This document shows positions 5,094-9,743 of a stretch of 9,743 bases of DNA, one piece after another. Both the position numbers and the translations under genes were made by a program. The notes below the pieces were generated by a model. The model had not been told where the DNA came from, searched no databases, and saw only the letters and a program-made list of their open reading frames with translations. Source of the DNA: an uncultured Collinsella sp. (GTDB lineage: Bacteria > Actinomycetota > Coriobacteriia > Coriobacteriales > Coriobacteriaceae); assembly GCA_900544225.1 (NCBI GenBank), contig UQUD01000070.1, positions 1 through 9,743 on the forward strand, read 5' to 3'. Position 1 is the first letter of the stretch. Each line of letters opens with the position of its first letter.

Positions 5094-5948
5094 TTAGTTG
5101 GCGGGCTGGAAGAAGGCTACGGCTACGGCGCCGGGGCCTACGTGGGTGCCGATGGTGGCGCCGATGGTGTGAACGGGCAGCTCGCCCTCGGTGTGGCCAG
5201 CCCACAATGCCGCACTGTCCTCGATATACTTCTTGAGCACCGCATCCGAAAGGCCCGTATAGCCGAGCGCCAGCGGCATGGAAAAGTCGATGCCGCCCGC
5301 CTTTTCGACCTTTTGGTTCAGCAGGTTGCGGCCGTTCTTGGAACCGCGTGCCTTGCCCAGCTGCACGATTAGACCGTCCTCGACAGCTACCACAGGCTTT
5401 ACGTTGAGCAGCGTACCCACGGCGCCGGCAGCAGCAGACAGGCGACCGCCGCGCACCAGGTACTCCAGCGTCTCGAGCAGGCCAATAACCACCACGCGGT
5501 CGCGCACGGCCTCGACCGCCGCCGCAATCTGGGCCGCGCTACGGCCCTCGTCCACCAAGCGCAGCGCATACTCAACCAGGATGCGTTCACCCAGGGTGAC
5601 GTTATTGCTATCAACCACGTACACATCGCCGCCCGGCGCCTCGGCCAGTGCGGTACGGGCGCTCTGATTGGTGCCCGAGAGCTTAGCGCCCACGGTAATA
5701 ATCACAGCCTCATCGCCGGCTTCGCGAACCTCGGCGATAGCCTGCGAGAACGCGTACGGGTTGACCTGGCCGGTCTTGGGCAGCTCATCGCGCTCCACGA
5801 GCATCTCGTAAAAGCGCTGGTGATCGATGTCGATGCCATCCATGAACACATCGGTTCCAAAGGTGACGGACAGCGGCAAAACGGCCAGTGCCGGATGCTC
5901 GGCCGGCGACATATCGCTTGCGGAATCGGTAATAATGCGGACGGACAT
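5094..5948 (-). CDS. DegV/FakB family fatty-acid-binding protein
   Basis: The 284-residue protein spans the whole DegV fold. FakB members bind a free fatty acid and present it to the kinase FakA, which makes acyl phosphate for phospholipid synthesis. Motifs in order: TDSASD (7-12), KTGQVNP (58-64), SGTNQSA (91-97), LEYLVRGGRL (161-170), LLNVKPVVAVEDG (180-192) and THVGPGAV (268-275), whose His lies in the acyl carboxylate site of the family. The loop usually reading TSQPS is TGQVN here, so one of the usual ligand-contacting positions differs. ATG 5948-5946 is chosen for the AAAGGA 6 nt upstream; an upstream extension to 6053 covers intergenic sequence. It sits 119 nt after a collinear MarR gene with no terminator-like hairpin between. 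No FakA is in view. Which fatty acid it binds is unknown. Confidence 0.93.
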   Translation of the reverse strand: MSVRIITDSASDMSPAEHPALAVLPLSVTFGTDVFMDGIDIDHQRFYEMLVERDELPKTGQVNPYAFSQAIAEVREAGDEAVIITVGAKLSGTNQSARTALAEAPGGDVYVVDSNNVTLGERILVEYALRLVDEGRSAAQIAAAVEAVRDRVVVIGLLETLEYLVRGGRLSAAAGAVGTLLNVKPVVAVEDGLIVQLGKARGSKNGRNLLNQKVEKAGGIDFSMPLALGYTGLSDAVLKKYIEDSAALWAGHTEGELPVHTIGATIGTHVGPGAVAVAFFQPAN

Positions 5949-6067
5949 AGCGAATCCTTTCTTGCGCGGACCTCGCGCAGGGAATTTTGACAGCAATGCC
6001 CCGGCACGGTATACGCGCTTAAACGGGACGATGCAGTTGATAATGGGAAGCAAATGCCCAGGCGGCC

Positions 6068-6517
6068 CTACAGCTCGCGCAAGGTGTTGAGAATCGTACG
6101 CAGCGACGCATACATCTGCTCACGCTGCTCCACGCCCATGGCCTTGCCGGTGGTGTCGAGCACTTCACGAATAATGCAATCGGCCTCGTTCATGCTCTCG
6201 CCGCCCAACGTGGTCAGGCGAACCGGGGCGCGATACTTAACGGCGGCATCGCCCGAATCGTCGACTTCGACGTAGCCGCCCTCCTCCAGATGCGCCAGCG
6301 TGCGCGAGACGGCAGCGCGGGTCACGCCAGCCATGCGGGCGAGGTCGGCACCAGTCAGGCCGTCCTTGCTGCGCTCAAGATAGTACAGGCACATGATGTC
6401 GGAGCCCTTAAGGCCCAGCCTTGCGCCCTCAGATGTCTTAATGCGCTGGATCTCCTTGTAGAGTCCGCTGATCAGTCCGACAAAGTCCTCGAAACGTGTC
6501 TCGTCGCTCTGCTGCAT
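6068..6517 (-). CDS. MarR-family transcriptional regulator
   Basis: The 149-residue protein has the size and layout of a MarR dimer subunit. An N-terminal helix contains FVGLISGLYKEIQRI. The winged helix-turn-helix follows at about 40-110: LTGADLARMAGVTRAAVSRT is the HTH, and YVEVDDSGDAAVKYRAPVRL forms the wing. C-terminal dimerisation helices come last. The start ATG 6517-6515 has AAAGGCGG about 9 nt upstream. The DegV/FakB gene follows on the same strand. A MarR regulator beside a fatty-acid-binding protein recalls FabT, the MarR repressor of fatty-acid synthesis in streptococci, but this link is inference; no fab gene is visible. It probably regulates itself through an inverted repeat at 6554-6569. 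The ligand is unknown. Confidence 0.93.
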   Translation of the reverse strand: MQQSDETRFEDFVGLISGLYKEIQRIKTSEGARLGLKGSDIMCLYYLERSKDGLTGADLARMAGVTRAAVSRTLAHLEEGGYVEVDDSGDAAVKYRAPVRLTTLGGESMNEADCIIREVLDTTGKAMGVEQREQMYASLRTILNTLREL

Positions 6518-6553
6518 GGGAGACGACCGCCTTTCGCTTGCATAATGCTAACG

Positions 6554-6569
6554 GGTAAACATCTTAACC
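6554..6569. promoter_or_regulatory. Possible MarR autoregulatory operator
   Basis: GGTAAA-CATC-TTAACC is a 6-4-6 inverted repeat with one mismatched pair, 37 nt above the marR start codon. MarR proteins usually bind imperfect AT-rich palindromes of about this size that overlap their own promoter. No clear -35/-10 pair can be placed around it, so it is a weak candidate. Confidence 0.3.
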
Positions 6570-6622
6570 GTACCCAGCGGCCGCCAGCACTGCGCGCCCT
6601 ATTTGTTAACTCATCAACATAA

Positions 6623-6661
6623 AAATCACCACAAAGGGGACAGGCACCTTTGTGGTGGTTT
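6623..6661. repeat. GGGGACAGGCACC hairpin, copy 2 (likely terminator of the B3/B4 gene)
   Basis: AAATCACCACAAAGG (6623-6637) pairs completely over 15 positions, one of them T-G, with CCTTTGTGGTGGTTT (6647-6661). The loop GGACAGGCA is identical to copy 1. On the minus strand the hairpin is followed by TTTTTATG. It starts 26 nt after the B3/B4 stop codon. Confidence 0.87.
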
Positions 6662-6687
6662 GGGGCATCAATAGGTTCTAGGCGCCG

Positions 6688-7407
6688 CTACAGCTCCACG
6701 CGGGGATTGTCGCGGGTCACAAGCGTCTTAACGACAACCGTCGCTCCCAGATAGCGCTCGAGCAGATCGGCAAGACGGTCGATGGCGGCCTGACAGTCCC
6801 CCATGCGCTCGGGCTCTACACACTCAATCGCCAGGAATGCGTCGGCCGAATCGTCGGACAGAGCCGTTCGAACGCCGTCGCGCCAGTTCCAGCAGCGGCA
6901 CACGGCGCCTGCATCATCGATATAGGCCAGCTCGCCGGGAAGCGTCGGGTCATCCGCTTCCTCGCCAAGCGGCAAGAACGCATCGCCACCGTCGGTCACC
7001 TTCAAGCGAAGATCGCCCTCAATCGCATGCAAATCCTCGCCTCCCACGGGCAACGCGTAGGTCAACGACACCGTGTTGTAAATATCCACCGCGGGTGTAA
7101 TGTGGCCCACCGGCTTGCCCTTGAGCACGCGCTTGAGCAGGTTCTCGATTGAACAGCGCGCGCCCTTTTTGGTCTTGAACAGACGATAGGCCTCGCGCCA
7201 TGCCTTGACCGGTGCGTTCTCGCTGATTGTATCGCTGGTCAGATGACGCTCCGCATCGATATTCGCGCGATCGAGCAACGCCGCAATCGCATCCACGTCC
7301 TCTTGAGGAATCTGAGCCGTGGACTTCATACCCTCCACGACCACCACACCGACCGCTGCCTGCGGAAACAGCTCCCAGAATGAATCCTCGGCAATAAAGC
7401 TCTTCAT
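6688..7407 (-). CDS. B3/B4 tRNA-binding-domain protein (PheRS beta-subunit editing-domain homologue)
   Basis: The 239-residue protein resembles stand-alone B3/B4 domain proteins (COG3382), related to the editing module of the phenylalanyl-tRNA synthetase beta subunit. Features supporting this are NAPVKAWREAYRLF near residue 65, IENLLKRVLKGKPVGHITPAVDIYNTVSLTYALPVGGEDL across about 87-127, and GDLRLKVTDGGDAFLPLGEE just after. The set ‘D-x-YN-x-x-S-x-x-Y-x-x-P-x-GG-x-D’ is the family's most recognisable stretch. Free-standing members may clear mischarged tRNA or bind other aminoacylated substrates, but most are uncharacterised. The start ATG 7407-7405 has AAGGGAG 5 nt upstream. It has a candidate promoter (7549-7577) and a leader of about 135 nt, so it is probably a single-gene unit. 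It is preceded by the pckA 3' hairpin and followed by repeat copy 2. Confidence 0.83.
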   Translation of the reverse strand: MKSFIAEDSFWELFPQAAVGVVVVEGMKSTAQIPQEDVDAIAALLDRANIDAERHLTSDTISENAPVKAWREAYRLFKTKKGARCSIENLLKRVLKGKPVGHITPAVDIYNTVSLTYALPVGGEDLHAIEGDLRLKVTDGGDAFLPLGEEADDPTLPGELAYIDDAGAVCRCWNWRDGVRTALSDDSADAFLAIECVEPERMGDCQAAIDRLADLLERYLGATVVVKTLVTRDNPRVEL

Positions 7408-7445
7408 ACGTGCTCCCTTCACGATTCGCCCCAATGCGAATGCCT

Positions 7446-7495
7446 AAACAAAAAGCACCCTTACAACGGCCACCTTCAAAGTCCTACGGTGCCGT
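7446..7495 (-). promoter_or_regulatory. Possible attenuator in the leader of the B3/B4 gene
   Basis: On the minus strand ACGGCACC (7495-7488) pairs with GGTGGCCGT (7474-7466), 8 bp with one bulged G and a 13-nt loop. GGGTGC (7460-7455) follows and runs into TTTTTGTTT. GGGTGC could instead pair with the GCACC of the first arm, making a weak terminator-like hairpin before the T-tract. The two structures exclude each other. I see no known riboswitch or T-box motif. Confidence 0.3.
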
Positions 7496-7500
7496 CACAA

Positions 7501-7535
7501 GAGCGCTTGCGCTGTCCCCATCCGGAGAAGGGGAC
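7501..7535. repeat. Small GGGGAC hairpin pair
   Basis: AGCGC-TT-GCGCT (7502-7513) is immediately followed by GTCCCC (7514-7519), a 10-nt spacer and GGGGAC (7530-7535). The GGGGAC core recalls the larger repeats, but the flanking arms are absent, so membership of that family is uncertain. It would lie in the 5' leader of the B3/B4 transcript. Confidence 0.4.
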
Positions 7536-7548
7536 GATATGTCAGGCG

Positions 7549-7577
7549 TATTGTAACCCGAGTCATCCGCGCGAGCA
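7549..7577 (-). promoter_or_regulatory. Candidate promoter of the B3/B4 gene
   Basis: On the minus strand TTGCTC (7577-7572, 3/6) is followed after 17 bp by TACAAT (7554-7549, 5/6). It lies directly below the pckA 3' hairpin and predicts a start near 7542, about 135 nt above the B3/B4 start codon. Confidence 0.45.
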
Positions 7578-7580
7578 AAA

Positions 7581-7613
7581 CCACCACAAAGGTGCCTGTC
7601 CCCTTTGTGGTGG
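7581..7613. repeat. GGGGACAGGCACC hairpin, copy 3, inverted (likely pckA terminator)
   Basis: CCACCACAAAGG (7581-7592) pairs over 12 bp with CCTTTGTGGTGG (7602-7613). The loop TGCCTGTCC is the exact reverse complement of the loop in copies 1 and 2, so the element is inserted in the opposite orientation. On the minus strand TTTT follows the stem, 19 nt or more after the pckA stop codon. Confidence 0.87.
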
Positions 7614-7632
7614 ATATGGGCTCGCGACGACG

Positions 7633-9303
7633 CTAGCGGCGAAGTCCCAGCAGCCCGCGGCCGCGATGACGAGCGTCGGCGGGCACCTGAGCGTGCGGGC
7701 CGGCGGCCTTAACGGACTCGGGCAGGTGCGAGTACTTCTTCTCGAAGTTCTCCTCAAACATCACCGCCAGGTTGTGCGCTGCCTCGTCGTAGCGAGCGGT
7801 GCTCTGCCAGTACTGGCGCGGCACCAGGATGCCATCGGGCACACCGTGGCACGTGGTGGGAATGTCAACGTTAAAAATATCGTCGTGCACAAACTCGCTG
7901 TCCTCGATGGTACCGTCGAGGGCGCGGGCCACCAGGGCGCGCGTGTAGGCAAGCTCGATGCGATGGCCCACGCCATAACCGCCGCCAATCCAGCCGGTGT
8001 TGACCAGATAGACGCGCGTGCGACCGTCGGCGATACGCTCACCGAGCATCTTGGCATAGACCATGGGGTCGAGCGGCATAAACGGCTCTCCGAACAGCGA
8101 GGAGAACGTGGGCGTGGGCTCGGTGACGCCTACCTCGGTGCCGGGGATCTTGGCCGTAAAGCCCGTCACAAAGTGATACATGGCGGCGTCGGCCGTCAGG
8201 CGCGAGATGGGCGGCAGCACGCCAAAGGCATCACAGGTCAAAAACAGCACGACGCTCGGAGTGGTGCCCATGCCCTTGGTCCACGCGTTGGGAATATGCT
8301 CGACGGGATAGGCCACGCGCGTATTGTGCGTGATCGAGACGTCATCATAGTTAGGCTTGCGATTCTCATCGAGCACCACGTTTTCGCAGATGGCGCCAAA
8401 GCGGACGGCGTTGAAGATCTCGGGCTCATGGAACGCGTCCAGGCCCTCGCACTTGGCATAGCAGCCTCCCTCGATGTTGAAGATGCCCATGTCGGACCAG
8501 CCGTGCTCGTCGTCGCCGATCAGCAGGCGCGTGGGGTTGGCCGAAAGCGTGGTCTTGCCCGTGCCGGAAAGGCCAAAGAACACGGCCGTCTCGTGCGTGA
8601 CGGGATCCATGCTGGCCGAGCAGTGCATGGGTAGCACGTCGTCCTCGACGGGCAGTAGGTAATTCATGACGCTGAAGATGGACTTTTTGATTTCGCCGGA
8701 GTAACCGGTGCCGGCAACCAGAATCACGCGCTCCTGGAAGTTAATGACCACGGCGGCGCTGGAGTTGAGGCCCTTAATGGCGGGATCGCACTGGTAGCCC
8801 GGCGCGGCGAGCACGCAGAAGTCCGGCTCGCCGGTGCGCGCGATTTCGCGGGCGAGCGGACGGGCGAGCATTTGCTTAATAAAGAGCGCCTGGCTGGCAC
8901 GCTCGCAGGCGACGAGCAGTCGACGCGTGTGGTTGCGGTCGGCGCCTGCCATGCCGCGCGTAACGAACACGTCGCGCTCGTTGAGATAGTCGACGATACC
9001 GGCCTTGATGGTCTCGTAGCTCTCGATCGAAAGCGGTCGGTTGACGGCGCCCCAGGCGATTCTGTCGTGAACATCGGGGGTGTCAACGATGAAGCGATCG
9101 TTGGGAGAACGACCAGTGCGTTCCCCCGTCTCGATCACCAGCGCGCCGTTGGATGCCATGCGGCCTTCTTCGCGGCGGATGGCATGCTCGACGAGCTCCG
9201 CGGCGGGTAGATCGACCAGTAGACGGGGTTGATTCTCGGCGGGATCTTCGACCAGCGTAATGCCAAAATTGGACAGAACTTCTGCAGGGGTAACACCAGG
9301 CAT
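7633..9303 (-). CDS. pckA: Phosphoenolpyruvate carboxykinase (ATP)
   Basis: The 556-residue enzyme interconverts oxaloacetate plus ATP with phosphoenolpyruvate, CO2 and ADP. It serves gluconeogenesis or, in anaerobic fermenters, CO2 fixation from PEP. Motifs are complete: ERTGRSPND (61-69, Arg65 for substrate), YSGEIKKSIF (201-210, metal-site lysine), MHCSA (His227), the P-loop GLSGTGKTT (244-252), LIGDDEHGW (261-269) and EGGCYAK (278-284). This is the ATP-type family, not the GTP type. ATG 9303-9301 is chosen for AAAGGAGG 4 nt upstream, a near-perfect ribosome site; an extension to 9417 would run through palindromes. The fold normally ends near the AAGP sequence, reached here at about residue 538. 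Some 17 further residues, rich in Arg (ending RGRGLLGLRR), form an unusual tail. The gene has its own 3' hairpin, and its upstream region holds likely operators. Confidence 0.97.
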   Translation of the reverse strand: MPGVTPAEVLSNFGITLVEDPAENQPRLLVDLPAAELVEHAIRREEGRMASNGALVIETGERTGRSPNDRFIVDTPDVHDRIAWGAVNRPLSIESYETIKAGIVDYLNERDVFVTRGMAGADRNHTRRLLVACERASQALFIKQMLARPLAREIARTGEPDFCVLAAPGYQCDPAIKGLNSSAAVVINFQERVILVAGTGYSGEIKKSIFSVMNYLLPVEDDVLPMHCSASMDPVTHETAVFFGLSGTGKTTLSANPTRLLIGDDEHGWSDMGIFNIEGGCYAKCEGLDAFHEPEIFNAVRFGAICENVVLDENRKPNYDDVSITHNTRVAYPVEHIPNAWTKGMGTTPSVVLFLTCDAFGVLPPISRLTADAAMYHFVTGFTAKIPGTEVGVTEPTPTFSSLFGEPFMPLDPMVYAKMLGERIADGRTRVYLVNTGWIGGGYGVGHRIELAYTRALVARALDGTIEDSEFVHDDIFNVDIPTTCHGVPDGILVPRQYWQSTARYDEAAHNLAVMFEENFEKKYSHLPESVKAAGPHAQVPADARHRGRGLLGLRR

Positions 9304-9344
9304 GGGGCCTCCTTTAAAAACGCGACACGTGGACGCGGCGCGCA

Positions 9345-9360
9345 CTTTACTCACGTAAAG
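9345..9360 (-). promoter_or_regulatory. Hairpin with GNRA-type loop in the pckA leader
   Basis: CTTTAC and GTAAAG are perfect 6-bp inverted arms separated by 4 nt. On the minus strand, as pckA leader RNA, the loop reads GTGA, which fits the stable GNRA tetraloop rule. It lies 42-57 nt above the start codon. It may stabilise the mRNA or be a DNA operator. Confidence 0.5.
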
Positions 9361-9377
9361 CCCGTTGTACCCGATAT

Positions 9378-9393
9378 GCAAAAACGTTTTTGC
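9378..9393. promoter_or_regulatory. Perfect 16-bp palindrome upstream of pckA (LacI-family-like operator)
   Basis: GCAAAAACGTTTTTGC is its own reverse complement, with a central CG. Perfect palindromes centred on CG and flanked by A/T runs are typical sites of LacI-family regulators, which include catabolite regulators of sugar metabolism. It is centred about 82 nt above the pckA start codon. I could not place a convincing -35/-10 pair nearby, so its position relative to the promoter is unknown. The regulator is not in this window. Confidence 0.6.
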
Positions 9394-9451
9394 GGCAACG
9401 GCGAAGCGCCCGCCCAACGGTCAAAAATCGCAGGCAAGCGGCCTAGCCATT

Positions 9452-9528
9452 GGGGACGCTCTTGAACAGGCAATAACCAAGGAGTGTCCCCGGATGTCGG
9501 CACATAAGGAACGTCCCGAAGTGCCGAC
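9452..9528. repeat. Two adjacent hairpins with GGGAC cores in the pckA divergent region
   Basis: First hairpin: GGGGACGCTC (9452-9461) pairs over 10 bp, one of them G-T, with GAGTGTCCCC (9482-9491) around 20 nt. Second: GTCGGCAC (9496-9503) pairs perfectly with GTGCCGAC (9521-9528) around 17 nt. AAGGA-NN-GTCCC occurs in both, at 9479-9490 and 9506-9517. The GGGGAC core links them to the other intergenic repeats, but here they sit upstream of genes on both sides and not at a 3' end. Confidence 0.65.
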
Positions 9529-9552
9529 TACTGAATGGCGCCGCCGAAGATA

Positions 9553-9569
9553 TTGAACAACCTGTTCAA
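9553..9569. promoter_or_regulatory. 17-bp palindromic operator upstream of the plus-strand gene
   Basis: TTGAACA-ACC-TGTTCAA has perfect 7-bp arms with a 3-nt centre. It lies 25 nt above a -10-like TATACT (9595-9600), centred near -46 of the predicted start, where an activator would be expected. TTGAACA also occurs at 9462-9468 by near match. It superficially resembles a SOS box (GAAC-N4-GTTC) but has five bases between the half-sites. The binding protein is unknown. Confidence 0.55.
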
Positions 9570-9594
9570 AAACACGAGCAAACGCCGTCGCGTC

Positions 9595-9600
9595 TATACT
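9595..9600 (+). promoter_or_regulatory. Candidate -10 box of the partial plus-strand gene
   Basis: TATACT matches the -10 consensus at 5/6 and lies 28 nt above the TTG start codon. No -35 match is found 16-18 bp upstream (ACACGA at 17 bp). A promoter with a poor -35 and a palindrome just above suggests activator dependence. Confidence 0.4.
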
Positions 9601-9628
9601 AAAGCGCAGCAATAGAAAGGACTCCGCC

Positions 9629-9743
9629 TTGAGCATCTCGCCTCTCGATAGTATTCGCCGCGCCATCGCCCGCCGCAATGGCGTCGCCGACCCCGCCGTA
9701 GCGAGCAGCGGCACCGCAAAGGCCCAGGGCGGACGCATCGAGA
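9629..9743 (+). CDS. Unidentified protein, N-terminal fragment (runs off the right edge)
   Basis: The reading frame stays open from TTG 9629-9631 to the end of the window (38 codons). GAAAGGA lies 7 nt upstream, a good ribosome site that selects this TTG; no ATG or GTG competes in frame nearby. The peptide starts MSISPLDSIRRAIARRNGVA, with a basic helix followed by an Ala/Gly/Ser-rich stretch. No signal peptide or membrane segment is visible. I do not recognise the family. It is divergent from pckA and has a possible operator-controlled promoter. Confidence 0.6.
   Translation, partial: MSISPLDSIRRAIARRNGVADPAVASSGTAKAQGGRIE

Noticed and set aside
4579..7613. CRISPR array
   Set aside because: The three related repeats are 900-2000 bp apart, with genes between them, and occur in both orientations; there are no regular spacers and no cas genes.
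7489..8634. 381-codon plus-strand ORF opposite pckA
   Set aside because: It begins in repeat hairpins and overlaps the conserved PEP carboxykinase frame; the peptide has no recognisable features.
9553..9569. LexA (SOS) box
   Set aside because: Gram-positive LexA sites have GAAC-N4-GTTC; this palindrome has five bases between GAAC and GTTC, shifting the half-sites, and no repair gene is identified next to it.

Overview
The window looks like chromosomal core sequence from a high-GC gut actinomycete of the Coriobacteriia. Collinsella is my best guess. This rests on the GC-rich wobble positions, the gene content and the style of the GGGGAC-core intergenic hairpins, not on a database search. All recognisable genes are ordinary housekeeping or regulatory genes. 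I see no phage, transposase, CRISPR array, toxin-antitoxin pair or defence cassette. The unusual content is in the RNAs and in the spaces between genes.

Layout from left to right. Positions 1-265 (minus strand): a strong promoter, a tRNA-Ala(CGC) with an abnormal T-loop, an intrinsic terminator, then the first 26 codons of an unidentified protein. Positions 369-1307 (minus): a PflA/PflX-like radical SAM protein. Positions 1391-1627: a back-to-back promoter pair, with the plus-strand side driving a structured RNA of about 170 nt that I read as 6S RNA. Positions 1787-4305 (plus): a WecA/TagO-type polyprenyl-phosphate sugar-phosphate transferase, then tryptophanyl-tRNA synthetase and its terminator. 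Positions 4351-7407 (minus): a small MGMT-family protein, a DegV/FakB fatty-acid-binding protein, a MarR regulator and a B3/B4-domain protein. Positions 7633-9303 (minus): ATP-dependent PEP carboxykinase. Positions 9304-9743: a divergent control region with several palindromes, then the start of an unidentified plus-strand gene.

The genes do not form one pathway. MarR and DegV are adjacent, collinear and have no terminator-like hairpin between them, so they may be co-transcribed and linked to fatty-acid uptake or synthesis. The pckA upstream region carries a perfect 16-bp palindrome centred on CG, which suggests a LacI-family regulator. The B3/B4 gene has its own candidate promoter and a leader with possible alternative structures.

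The clearest pattern is a set of intergenic hairpins sharing a GGGAC/GGGGAC core. Five of the six complete minus-strand protein genes have one beginning about 10-27 nt after their stop codon, in two sequence subfamilies and in both orientations. The subfamily at 4991-5080 is a perfect 35-bp inverted pair. These look like a dispersed REP/BIME-type repeat serving as 3'-end structures.
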